Source: Rhynochetos jubatus
Lineage: Eukaryota; Chordata; Aves; Eurypygiformes; Rhynochetidae
Direction of reading: 5' to 3'
Assembly: GCA_027574665.1 (NCBI GenBank)
Contig: CM050657.1
Location: 31,309,408 to 31,373,407, forward strand
Length of the DNA stretch: 64,000 bases
Shown: positions 18,420 through 30,900 of the stretch, in pieces
How the letters are laid out: every line of letters begins with the position of its first letter
Numbering within the stretch: position 1 is the first letter of the stretch
Program-made: the position numbers and the translations under genes
The notes under the pieces: model-generated
The model's input: the letters and a program-made list of their open reading frames with translations, nothing else
Databases searched by the model: none
Told to the model about the DNA's origin: nothing

Positions 18420-18933
18420 TGTAGGGAAAATCCCAGCGCCAGGAGCCGGTGTGCACCAAGGAGACAGGGCAGTCCTGGGAAACTTTATTGGAATAACGGG
18501 AGAGTGCCCGGGGTACATCCCTGGGGTCCCTGCAGCCAGCCCGGCAGCGTGCGGCTCCCGGCCGGCTGAATGGCGGCTGGGCCTTCTCTCCTTCCTCTCT
18601 CCCTCCGCCCGCGAGCGCACAGCGCGAAGCGCCGCGATTGGGCGGGCGGGCAGGGGGCGGGCCCGGAGCCGCGGTGCTTGGCCCGCCGATTGGGCGGGCG
18701 AGCAGGGGGCGGGTTGGGAGCGGCGGGGCCCGGGCCTCCGATTGGCTGAGCCGGCAGCGGGCGGAGCCCGCGCCCGGCGCGGCGGCCGAACCGAGCGCGC
18801 CCGGTCGGGGGTGGCGGCGGCGGGCAGCGCGCGGCAGCGGGCAGAGAGGCGCGTCCCCGGGGTCCCGGAGCTGCCGGCGCCCGGCGGAGCCCCGGCAGCG
18901 GCAGCCAGAGCGGCCGTGCCAGCAGGTGACCGC
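18420..18933 (-). mobile_element. Minus-strand GC-rich LTR (copy B), candidate promoter of the intact RING gene
   Basis: Same structure as 9797-10310: a CpG-rich U3 with CCAAT boxes (18637-18641, 18689-18693, 18741-18745), a poly(A) signal near 18484-18489, and U5 ending at 18420. It points toward the intact RING gene, whose ATG lies 3.0 kb downstream at 15398. A spliced LTR-started transcript is plausible but not shown. The outer edge is uncertain. Confidence 0.62.
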
Positions 18934-19061
18934 CCGGCCGGGCGGGGGGAGGCCGCGGGGCGTGCGCGGGGCTGCGGCCGGAGGTGGGGGCGCCGGGCTG
19001 GTTGCGTGCGGGCCGGGCGGGGGGGTTCGCTGGCCGCTCCGGGATGCGCCGCGCTGCCGGG

Positions 19062-19259
19062 GCTGTGGCGGGGCTGTGGCGGGGCTGTGGCGGGGCTGTG
19101 GCGGGGCTGTGGCGCGGCTGTGGCGGGGCTGTGGCGGGGCTGTGGCGGGGCTGTGGCGGGGCTGTGGCGGGGCTGTGGCGGGGCTGTGGCGGGGCTGTGG
19201 CGGGGCTGTGGCGGGGCTGTGGCGGGGCTGTGGCGGGGCTGTGGCGGGGCTGTGGCGGT
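19062..19259. repeat. 11-bp minisatellite, 18 units of GGGGCTGTGGC
   Basis: Eighteen near-perfect units; the only variant seen is one unit with CGGC for GGGC. At the same site copy A has two units. The length difference between the copies (176 bases) is exactly 16 units. Each unit has a G4 run on the plus strand, so the array could form G-quadruplex structures. Confidence 0.95.
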
Positions 19260-19304
19260 GTGCGCACGGGGTGGCCTCGGGCGGTGTGCTGCGCCCTCGG
19301 GCTG

Positions 19305-22300
19305 TGAAGGCATGTGCCGACAAGTTACTGATTTAGCTGGGAGTGGAAATACCCCAAGTTCACTAAAAACCTGTGGAGACATGGGCAGCTCAGGAATGTG
19401 GGAACTTTTTACTCATCCATGCCCTTTACTGATACTGTGTCAAGTGCTTTTTGTAAACCTCTGGAAGAACTGGAATGTGGTCCAGGTCATCTCTCCAGTC
19501 CTTGCCTCTTGCTCTAAGGCCAGTATTATTATTGGTGACAAGACTCATATCCTAGAGACTGCTGTTTCCAGCCTTTAACTACTCCACTTCCATATGAAGT
19601 GCTTTTCCTGCAGTTCCTTTGTAGGACTGAGTCTCACAAACTCATTAAAGCTACCCAGAGAGTTTTCCTGCAGTTCAAATGAGTTAATGTGGAAAAAAAA
19701 AAAAAATTTGCTCGCTTCTCAAGCTTGCTGAAGTTAGCTTTACCATTCTTCCATTAGAAGAGCTAAAACAAATTACATCCCTGTCATTGGTGTGTCCTGG
19801 AAAATGAGTCCAACTTGATTGTACAAGTAGAAGCAAGATATGTAAGGAGGAAAATAAAACTTTAAAACAGTGGTAGATGGCTATAGCCATATTCTCCTTT
19901 AGTTAAAGCAGTAGTGTGATGGGCTGTTAAGTCGGGCTTCCTTCCCAATCCACCTTCTACGGCTACAGGGAGGTGTTAACAATGCACATGTCATTGTCAT
20001 TTAAGTTGTTCTGTCCCTCTCTGCTCCTTTTATTGCGTTTTTCAGCCTTCTGCTGCTGCAAAAATTAATGAGAATGAAACGCTCAGAACTTTGACAATGC
20101 AGTTGAGAGAATACTTTTGCTAACCTTAAAGCAGGGTTGTAAATAAGTCATTTTGAGTTACACTTTTCTCTGCATTCTGCTCTCTTCCAAGGGTACATCT
20201 ACCATAACTTTATAATCGGTGCTTATATCAGTGACAGAAGTTGAATCCTTCTAGTACGTAAAGATGTTTTGTGCCAGTGTGTTGGCTTTACTGTTAACTT
20301 ACAGGTTTAAACTATACAAATGACTACAGTGGGGGAAGGATTCACAGAAATAGTGTCTTCTGAAGTAGAGCTAGAGGAAAATAACAGAACAAATGGTACT
20401 TTAGGCTTTTCTTTTGTATGTTATTATTAGAGAAATTTTATTCTCTAAAGAAAGAAATGTTATCTTGCCCCAGGGGCATGGTGATCTTACAAGAGGAAAA
20501 CTATACTAGAATATAAAAATATGAAGATGTTTACATAAGTGAATGCCACAATAAACAAAAATAATAGATTTAAACTGTTATTTAAATGACTGAAAATAAC
20601 TTCCTGTAATGTTTTATTATAAGTGTCCTAGACTAAATCTGGATGAAGTTAAATGCTTTTGTCAACAACATTTTATCTGTGTAGTGCTAAATCTTGACGG
20701 GAAAAAAAAAAGACATTTAACAACTATCTTTGGTCTTGTCGTAAATTAGTTATGCAAGATCTTGTCTTGCATATGTGTCTCCCAATGTTTAGATTTGTTC
20801 CAGCATGCATGCTCCTAGAGCCATTGTAAAGAACTTTAGTTTTTTATGGTCTATAAACATACATATTTAAATTATGACACTTAGGATTTTACAATCCAAT
20901 GAAGTAACAAGTCTTTTATATATGAAGAATGTGCTGAGCAGAAGCAGCCCAATTATTCTTCCAGAGAATAGCCGTGTGGTTTCCTTATGAGAAGCTGGGT
21001 GAATCTGTGCAACTTCCAGCCCAGACTAATAAGCTGTTTTCCACTGCAGAAGTCAAACCAGCTTGCTACCTGTTATGTTGTATAGACTTACTAATGTCTA
21101 TCCCTGCCTGATGCAGTTCACCAGGATGCAAGGTAAACATAGTTTTGTCCTTTTTCAGCTAAGAAGGGGTTAACTTGAAATCCTCTGTGTGTGTTCAGTA
21201 TCAGTTGAATTATGAGACTGGATGGAAAGTAATGAGAGGGAAAGTATTTTTTCCTAGATATTTTTACATATCTAAAGCACCAGCTCTCCAGATTAGGAGA
21301 TGCATATGAGATGGAGATCTCTCAGTGATAATTAGGACTCTTTCCCCAGATTAAGAATGTTTCTAGGTTTAGTGATGTGTCTGCCAGCTAATGCCTAATT
21401 TGACAGTATTTTTGTCTAGAGTGTTTTCTGTGTACATTATGTAGAAACTATATTCTTCGTGTCCTAGAAACACAACATTGTTTGGAGAACTGGTTTTTAT
21501 GCACTTAAAATTGAGACCTCATTTATGACAGCTGATCAGAAAAGAAAGATTGTCAATCTGAAGACAGTCCCTAAAGACTCAAAAGTAAGCTGGAAAATGA
21601 TTAAAACTTTTAAAACAATAATAAAAATAATATTGCTGTGTAAAAATACCACAGTGTTGCTGTGTGGTATGAGCTCAGTTACATAATGGATACCAGTGCA
21701 TCTCTTTCTTCAAATGGTGAGGTTTATGCATATGACTGACAAAAAGCCACTGTACAGTCCATCTTCTAGATCAGAGGCCATCAATCTTTAGATTGAGGTT
21801 GGTCACTTGTGTGTGCAAAGGAATTGTTTGCACTAGTATGCACACACTTAGGATGGTGCAATCAGCTGCGTTTACAATGCTAGGCTTGAGGCTGATCTTC
21901 TATAAAATTATCCCCATTATTTTATGATAGTGCAAGCCTCTTATACAAAAACAATATTTTGAAGTTTCCTTTTTTCCTCATAAGCTTTGTGCTCCTGAGA
22001 CAATGTATGTGGAACTATAGCTATAAGCAAGTCCCCTGTGACATGAGTTCTAACACTGATGGGATTAGATTAACTCTGTGCAATTCTGATTCTCATTACG
22101 AACCCTGTCAGAAAGCTGGATTCATGTTGTGCCATTTTCTATCCTCATTACCGTTTTTGTCACAAGAATGAAATTTTTCATCTGTCATACAGGCTGGAAA
22201 AGACAGCAGCCTGCAACTGTATTACGATAACCTTTCTAGTGCTGTGCAGTTTGACAGGCTGTGCCTTTCTGCTTTGTTCTCTTTAATGGTTTCTCAACCT

Positions 22301-25300
22301 GTGTGAGGGAGAGAAGAGATGGATATCCATCTTGAGGTATGACACATGATTAATAGTTTTGCCTGTATTCACAGGACTGCAACTTTTCAAACTGAGATGG
22401 TTGCAAAATGAACAGCAAATATTAGAAACATCAATACTGCTAACTCAGCTCCTTTTTACTTTGCCTGTTGTCCAAAAATCAAGATGAGACTAAAAATATT
22501 GAAGTATCTAATTCATACCTGTGTTTCCAGAAATTCATGATTGCTTTGGCTTGCTCGTGTTACGTGTCTGAAGTGATAAATTTCCTCTGCAAAGCAGATA
22601 AGACCAACTGTTAGTATTTTACAGTATTTAGCCTAAAATTTCCTACTCTTAATTTCTTCTCATTACCACAGTTTATGCCCTTCAAATTACCCTGTTTTAT
22701 CAAATTCCAATCCTTTTTTTTTTCTGTTTATGTCAGTAGACCAAAGAAATATAGCTGTCCTTTCATTATTCCTCACACACTCCGTGATGAAAATTTGAAC
22801 AAAGGGTATTTAAATAGATATACTTCATTTTTATCTCATATGTGTAATATCTCCTGACCTTCTTTATTTAGAAGAGAAAATAATTCATGGTTCTATGTCT
22901 ATATCCTTCCTGTGGCGATATCCTGATCACACTATCTGCATGATGAGGGTGTGTGATAATACTGCTTCTGTAAGGGCTCAGTAGCAGAAAGATGCTAGGA
23001 TGGTGCATACTGAAGTTAATATATTTTTGCCTGAGTGAGAGAGCTGCTCAAGTGCAGATGCCCAAAGGGCTCAGCTGTAAACATAAGTGTTAATATACAG
23101 CAGAGCTTTTATAAGAAAAGGGCAGAAACCACAATGTATGCCTTCTTGGAGACAATATTTATGGGAGAAATTTCTTGTGATGCACCCTTTTAAATAATAA
23201 TAGGTGACTGTTTCTTCCCCTTTTCGCCTTCAGAAATGTATGGACTGACTAAATGACACTTTCCTAAACTGCTCATCCCATCCACAATCTGCTGTAAGAA
23301 TGTGCCACATCACACAGGGCATTATTCAAAGGTCACTGGGCTTGATAAGTTTGTTTGTCAAGGTGATTTGTGTAACTAATCTTTTGTGAATAAAGTAGGC
23401 TCTTGGAGATAAACTCAGTTTTCTCGCATTTAAATGTAACAGGTGTACCTGCTCATGGAATAAATATGTCTAAAAGCATTTCTACAGCAAATGTGAAAAT
23501 ATGGAAAAATTTCCATCATGCGAAATCCTTTCTTGTAAAGGCCTTTTCATAAACAAAGGGGTTATGAAATGTCTCTCTCACTGCTCCTAAATGTTATGGA
23601 AGTGCACCTTTACATGAAGACATCTGGAACATAAAGTTCAGCTAAATCCCTGGAGACTCCATCATAAATGCAGTCTATTTAAACATGACCTTACATCAGT
23701 GAGCCCTTGAACCTTGCCTGCTGGCAAACAAAGCCACATTCCTGCTATCTCTTATGCTGTCAGAGCTGTGTAGCTTAGCCTGGTAGTGATTCTGCCCCTT
23801 CCCATTTTTGTGCGGTTGTTTTTCTCTTTTGTTAACGGAATGCCAGCTTCTTTTCTTAGCTGCCCTGAAGGCTGGCAGCATCACTCAGTATGTCTTTGTC
23901 CTTCCTGTTCCTGCACAGGAAAATCTAGTGAATTGACGTTTTTTTCAATACTTGTCTCAATTCAGTAAATCATATTAGAACAAATGGAGGGGGATAATAC
24001 CAGCAAAAAGAACATCAGTTAACAGTGAGATTTCACCCCAGCATTGAAACCAATTAACCAAACACCACCTACACTTAAAGAAAGCAAGCCAGACTCTACT
24101 ACTCCTGTAATAGATATTTACTCTTCAGTGTGTTCTAGTTAAGTCATGAAGACAAAAGAATGTTCTTAAAACACACAATTATTCTGATCCATTTCATTAT
24201 AACATATAGCATCATCTGAAAGCCTCATGCTTTCTTTACTTCAAAGATGTTATGTAGGAATTGGGCAGTAAAAGCTGAGTCCATGAAGTCAATGAGGTTT
24301 TACCAGGAATGGCTTTTGGTCCATTTTCCTTGTAGGTACTCTTGAACTATTAACCTTCTGTTTTGCTTGATTGTTCAGTAAATGAAAAGGTCTTATGAAG
24401 GATCCTAATCTCTGCAGAGCAGTAGCTAAAATGAAAAAGCAATTGTAAATGTATTCTTAAAACTGGGGAATATGTAAGTGTGCAGCAGGTAGGGGAGTGG
24501 GGGAAAGCAGGGAAAGGAATGGTTACTATCAGTTTGTCCAAGTGACTTGGGGTCTTGTAGAAAGAGTATTTTTTTTTTTAGTACCTCTTGCCCTGCTACA
24601 AAATATGAGCTAGCTGCAGTGTACAGTCTTCATTTGCATCTGAGAAGCTATGTGTTGTTTCTCAGACATGTCAGGACTTTAAGATTCTTTTCCTTTCTTT
24701 TTCCTGATCTCCTTTATCAGTCTGTAAAGTGCTTGTGGAACATTAAGAGGCACTTAGAGCCTTGTTACCCTGATAATTTCCCTTTAGGACAGGATGCATC
24801 TACTTGGAAAAGCAACAGAAACACCATACCAAACAAACCAAGACAACACAGCAGAAGTTAGATGGCAAAATAAGAGAGCTTTATAGTCTGAGGAAGGCAA
24901 GTGTCTGATTTTGTTTATAGGGAAGATGTGTATCACTAAGAAGTCTATCACTGATCCGTTATGGGAAAATGTTGAAGTACCTATCATTATTTTACTGGCC
25001 TACTGTTTCTGGCCCTTGTTTCTCTGGCTTTCTAAGACTGTTTCTCTCCTTTACCCTATGGCAGATTTCATGATGGAGAGAACCCTTAGGTAAGAAGTGA
25101 ATTGATCTTTGCAGCTTCAGTTTTTCTGGGAGGATGAAGTTGGAGTGGGGGGTGCACCATTTATTTTTCTCTTTTTCATTGTCCAGTTTCTGTTTTGCTG
25201 TGAGACTGTATTATGAAAAACTTGTGCAGACTCAGGTTTCCATAGGTTATAAAACAAAATACAAAAAAGCAACAAAATAAAAATCAAACCTAATTTCTAA

Positions 25301-26453
25301 TCAGCTCTGACTAGCATGTGACTGAAGTACCAACACTGTGCTGCTAATCAGGGATGTTCTTGCAGTCAGCTCCTATACTTCAGAGAATCAGAATAGTCTG
25401 AAAATTCCTGCTTTTAAATCCATCCAAATCTGTGGCGTGCTTTGGGAATGCTTAAGAGCACAGTTGTATATTCAAATATAGTTTTAGTAAATAGACATGA
25501 TACTTAATTGAAAATCAAATTTAGAAAAGGATGTAGGTAAATGTCTATGCAGACTGAAAGGGTTTTTTAAGTTCTTGTGTTCGGCCCTCAGAAGTGATGT
25601 CACTTCAATTAAAAAAAAAAAAAGCTGAACTCTTATGTAGGGTTAAAAAAGGAACTGATTTTGCTTACTTGCCTCCCTTGATGCGTCATTGTTTCATTGT
25701 CATGATTCATAATTTTTGTGTCTATATTAAACCATTGCTAAGTGCTCACATTACTGTGTGGGGTTTTTTTTTTTGGTTTTTTTTTTTTTGTTTGTTTGTT
25801 TTTTGTTTTTTTTTTTTAACTGAAACTGTAGCTATTGTGTTAAGAATTGGATTTTGCCTGTTGCACTCCAAATTCTCCAAATACCTTTGTGTAATTCAAA
25901 CTTCATGGAAAATGTTAGAGCAGAGCCAGGCCCTCTGAGCATTTACTTTCAGACTTTGTGAAACAACATGCAGGATAATCTCAGGTATAATGAACTCATG
26001 GTTACTTAGAGTCAAGGAATATGTTATTTTCCTTGATTTGCTAGATATTATAAACTAAATAAAATATCTTCTGGTTTGTAAAATATGCCTAAACTGTGCA
26101 AGGTTCATAATGGTAATGAAAGAAGCCTCTGCTGGAACATGTGTTGTCATAATTTGTGACAGTTATTTTGGATACTTCTCAACTCTTCAGTGATTGATAT
26201 GGTGGTGGTTTCTATCTAGGTTAATTATTTGCTGTCAGAGATTTCTAAGTCAGTAAAACAAGGTGTATCCACCTAAACATCTTCCTATTTCTGAAAAATA
26301 AGCTTTCTAACAACATTTTTAGATAGGTTTTGGTTTTCTTTTTCAAATTCTGCACTTCATTAGGAAAGAAAAAGTGTGTGATTTAGGTTAACAGGGACTT
26401 GTGAAAGAAATATTTTTGTAATTCCAATACATTTAACACACAAAGTACTTGTG
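19305..26453. other. AT-rich non-coding stretch right of the block
   Basis: I recognise no gene or mobile element. It has only short open frames, small A- and T-runs (for example 19692-19705 and 20700-20711) and a pair of TTTTCCTGCAGTTC words near 19605 and 19664. It could be intergenic or the inside of a large intron. Confidence 0.5.
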
Positions 26454-26525
26454 CTGGTTCCAACTTAAGAGAATCATTGCTTTTGGGATCTGGTTCCAAC
26501 TTAGGAGAATCATTGCTTTTGGGAG
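26454..26525. repeat. 36-bp tandem duplication
   Basis: Two adjacent copies of a 36-base word starting CTGGTTCCAACTTA, differing at two positions (AAGAG/AGGAG and the last base). A recent local duplication. Confidence 0.92.
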
Positions 26526-26737
26526 TAGGCTGCAGTTTTTCTTTTTGTCTTCACTCCATGTTCCCCAAGATGTGCACCATTTGTTTTCCCCTTTGAAATT
26601 CTTTTAGAGGAAGAGAATAGGAACTACTTGAGCTTTGGCCTTGGAAAGTAAAAATGTGATCCTGTGTTGCTAGTGTGTAAAGGACAAAAGCAGCAGTGTG
26701 GAGGCATTTAGCCACGCTTTTAAATGATGCCATATTT

Positions 26738-26816
26738 TGTCAGAATCCCAAACCTTTCAGGGAAAACATGATTTTTGGTTGGTGTAACGTGATGGTAGTA
26801 TAGATACTGCTAGAGA
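26738..26816 (+). repeat. 79-bp diverged repeat, copy 1
   Basis: Aligns without gaps to 27898-27976 at about 63 of 79 positions. The best-kept words are TTTGGTTGG, ATGGTAGT and GATACTGCTAGAGA. No known repeat family is recognised. Confidence 0.75.
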
Positions 26817-26937
26817 ACAACTGATGGATTCCATCACATGGAAAAAAATAGTCATATTGTAATACTTCTGATTGCCAGAGTATACGATCCAAGAGGTAAT
26901 AATCACAGCTAATAACCCTCATCCTCAGAGGTGAATA

Positions 26938-26970
26938 AAATAAATAAATAAATAAAGTAAAAAATAAATT
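26938..26970. repeat. AAAT microsatellite
   Basis: About five AAAT units (AATAAAATAAATAAATAAAT), then AT-rich tails. Confidence 0.8.
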
Positions 26971-27897
26971 ATAATTTTGGACAGAGAAAACATTTTCAAA
27001 GGTTTTGCAAATGGTAGGTCTCACCTTTGGCAAAGACGGGCTTGTGTAAGGTGCTGAAATGGCTGGGTGGAGAGAGGAAAGGATATGAGAAGTGGAGGGG
27101 TGTATCTGAAGAATTAGGCTGAAAGGAGGGGGGCAGTTGAAGGTGAAAGCATGTTAGGCATTTGGGGAAAAGTCTTGGTCCTGCTGCCCTTCTGGCAAGT
27201 CCCTGTGTCAGTGGTGCCAGTTTTGTCACCCTCATTATTTGAGACATTCATACCTGAATCCTGAAGATGTTCCTTGTGTTGTTATGGTAATGCATGCTGT
27301 TCCACTGATGTAAGCACTGACTAGGGTTGCAGAAATGAACCTTTAAGGATTTCAGAGGTAAGAAATGGCCATTAAGTGTTTATTCCAAATATTTTTCTTG
27401 TCTCACTGTTTTCTGACAGCTGTTACCTTGAAACAAATTTGTGGCAGACCTGAATGTTCACATCGATTCTCTTGCATTGCTGGGGTTTGCAGCTGTTAAT
27501 TAGCCATCTAAAACCAGCATTTGATGGTTTCCCAAGAGATTTCTTTGCCATTGCTTCTTTTGAACGTGCTACTGAGGATGTTGTGAAGTAACCCTTCAAA
27601 ACATAGCTGGTATATTAACAATTGAGATAGCCTGCCTGTTAATTACACATATTCAGTTTAACAGTTTCATCTTGGTATTCTACAATGAATACAAAATGAG
27701 TTAACAATTTATCTATTGTTTGCTCAGTAATTTCAGAGCTCTAATACACCATTTAAAATGTGGTCTGCTGTTTGCATTTGTGATGAGTAACTGCAGGACA
27801 GGAGAAAGGTAAACTTAGCATGGAAGTGTCAGTTCTTAGAGCCCTTAACTGACTACTTCAGCAGACAATCTGAGTCAATTAAAACCAGGCCAAATCT

Positions 27898-27976
27898 TGT
27901 CATAACCCCAGATCTTTCAGAGGAAAGTTGATCTTTGGTTGGCATAGCATAATGGTAGTTTGGATACTGCTAGAGA
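27898..27976 (+). repeat. 79-bp diverged repeat, copy 2
   Basis: Partner of 26738-26816 in the same orientation, 1160 bases downstream. The sequence beyond both ends does not align. Confidence 0.75.
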
Positions 27977-30900
27977 GCTAGTTCTTCCTCACAGAGAAAA
28001 AGTGGGGTCAGGAATATAAAATATAAATTGATTTCAGGTTTAAATAAAAGCTTTCAATTATGTAAGAGAATATAAAATAGCTTTTGTGAATCTAGAACTA
28101 TGAAATTAAGTGTAATTTCTTTTTTATTTTTTAACTTTCTTGATACACATGACTCCTACAATTGTACAATATTTGGCAAGCAAATGCTAGAAATTAACTT
28201 GAATTTTAAAAATACAGTGCTGTTATGACGTGGGAGAAGGATTCCTTGTTAGGAACGCGTTGGTCACATGGCACTGGGTAAGTGCAGGATGCTCCCTGCT
28301 GCTCTATGTGCTTACTGTCAATATTCATCCACGTTGCAATTTCCATTTCAATTCCAAACCTCAAAATTGCTGTGCTCTTGTATAATACGCTCCTGGCACT
28401 AAATCATGCTACCTACTGATGTTTAGTGACCTGAATGAAATTATTTCGATGTAATTGACTGGCATGCTTCGTGTATAGAAAGAAGTCTGCTCAGCAAAGG
28501 CTAAATTATGTTTTTAAGTCATAAAAAAGACTTATCTGTTTTAGATTTTGAAAAACAGTGTGGGCTCATTGATTTCAACCACAAAAAGAGGTAAAATATA
28601 TCAAAAAAGTACACAACCTTAAAAGCCATTGCTGTAGAATTGCACTCTACTGTTTCTCCCTGTTTTCATATTATAAACCATTTTCCTATTGTGATAGTCT
28701 TCTCTGATCATCACTGTGCTGCTCTTAACTGGGAATATAGCTTTAGTTCTCTTCTGGAAGTAGGGTAGGTAAGGTTGCCTAAATGAAATGCAGTACACTG
28801 TAATAGGAACATGTATGGTGGGCGGGTAGGGGTTATGCGGTGAGTGTATTAAAAGCCTGAACTGCATAAAAGGTTTACTGTTTAGCAGTGCAACAGTAAT
28901 GTATTTAAAACTGGTTTGGAAAATTTTGCTAAATTAGATTTAAATGTGCTCTGCACTATGTTTCTTCCTATTTGGCACCTGTATTCTCAGTGCCAATGAA
29001 TTCCATTATAGCCATCACAAAATGTTTTATCTTCATGAAGAAAAATAATCAGTTATCTGCATTTTCTCTGCTTGGAGCGGGTGTATGTATGTTCCAGCCA
29101 GAGAGAAAAACATCAGACTAAAGAGCTGGTGAAGTTATGTCATGATTTTTATCAACTTACTTGGGAACTAGCTAATAGATGGCAAAGGTTGATTCCTCTT
29201 TCAATGGTTTTCTCTGATATTAAAAAAAGTCTTGCTCTTTTCCCCTCATGCACTTCATCAAAGCTGGTCCTCCGATTGCTGTCATCCCACTGCTGGCTTT
29301 GAAGGATAATGCTGGAGAGAAGGGATTGCATGAGAGTAGGAGTCCCAGCTCCAATTCCTACTTTCGTTAGATGTATTTCTGTGAGATGACTTCTGACTGT
29401 AGCTATTAAAGGAATAGATTCCCTATGGAATGAGGGCTTACTGGACAGGTCTCTTGTTATTCAGAGACACAGAGGCTTCTGGGTGATAACCAGCTGTGTG
29501 AATGAAGTGGTTAGTCACTGTTCTTCACTACTCACTGCTATGCATTCACCTTCTGGCCTTCACAGCCTGGAAAGGTCTGGTAGCTCCCTTGTAGAGCTCT
29601 TCAGGCTAACTTACTTGCTGTCTGGAAAAGATCCCACATCTATCTAAAATCTGCACTTTGATAATTACATCAGCTCCTGCAGAAAATCACAGTTTTTGCT
29701 CAGGAACACAGCAGTAATTGTTTTTAGCGCTTTTTGGCTACCAGTGACTGTAAGAAGTCAGTCCCTATATGGCTCATTGTCCATGTGACTGAACATCAGC
29801 CCTGCTGACCTGGAAGTTCTCTGTAGTATGCCTTGCTTAATTTCAGCAGTTAAAAAATTTGTACTGCTTAACACAGGCGAGGGACAAAATTATGTCCCTT
29901 TCCTGACTGGAGAAGTGCCAATCAGGTCTGTGTAGTTTTGGCTTACTAAATCCCCTGGATGATGTCACAATTTGTGTGATTTCCTTTGCCTTCACTTTCC
30001 TTTCTGCCTCTGGGTTGGCTTTATTTTGCTTTAAGGTTTTGGTTTGGGTTATGTGGGGGATTTTTACAGTCAGGTGTCAAATCTGTGTCCCAAAAGTTCA
30101 GATTTTTCCTGGCTAGCCTAAGAGAGGATAGCCTTAGAGGCACTGACTTCTTTTCTCTTTAGCCTCTACTAATTCTGGGGCCTGTCTTCAGACTTCAGGA
30201 AAAACTTAACGAAAGAATGCTGATGAGTATCAAACTCACCATGTTTATGTATTTTAAAAATTCAGAGGTTGTGTTATGGTACCTCTTTATGGCTGTAAAC
30301 AATTCCATTAGAGTTGTAAAGATTAATTTGTCCTGGGAGTTCCTTGGAATAGCAATGTTAACTTCATGATCTCAAACCCATACTACTTTAAAGAAATATA
30401 AAACTGTTAGGTATGTGTGGTGTTGGGCTCTTCAGCTGGCAAAGGTGTGCTAAGCATCTGAGGCACATGCCTGTGTATATCCTGTGTGTTAAAACAAACA
30501 CAAGCATTTTGCACAAAGCCAAACCTTTCTCTAGACTGTGCCAGTTAGTGGCCTGACTCTCGTGAGCTGTGTGCTGTGTTTTCCTTTGAGTCTTGGCTGA
30601 GGGAAATGACATATTTATCCCCTGAAGGACTCTAAAGGGAGAAATCTGGCAGGCACCCAAAGGCCCTGAGGAGTCTGGACTTCAGGTTTATAACTTCTCA
30701 GGTTCAGTGATCATGAATCTGCTGGAACATGCCACATGTTTGCTGGGACATGTCACATGTTTTTGTCAGCAGTGTACCGTGGAGGTCGTGCACAGTTATT
30801 TCCCTTATCATTGTGTTGGAAGAAGCAGGTCTGCAGCCTTGTAGGTGATGTAGAGCCTGTGCCACATGGGCAGCATTAATGGAACAGAGAGGGAAGGAAG

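Larger units (their letters stand above)
15049..19304. repeat. Copy B of the 8.6-kb tandem segmental duplication
   Basis: Near-identical to 6491-10504. On its left it continues into the rest of the intact RING gene. On its right it stops abruptly after CTCGGGCTG at 19304, where the sequence becomes AT-rich flank. Copy A followed by the middle segment and then copy B equals about 1.5 tandem units. Differences from copy A include 15 extra bases at about 15678-15692, extra CTCGGCTCGAGGGG units, A21 instead of A20 in integrase, and 16 extra 11-bp minisatellite units. Confidence 0.93.

Noticed and set aside
6491-19304. Reading copy A, middle and copy B as one provirus with 4-kb LTRs
   Set aside because: The repeats do not begin TG or end CA, the edges show no target duplication, and each repeat contains complete LTR parts in both orientations. 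A tandem duplication explains it better.
18061-19578. 505-codon plus-strand open frame with GLWRGCGGAVA repeats
   Set aside because: The peptide repeat is the 11-bp minisatellite read in three frames. The frame spans LTR debris and unrelated flank.
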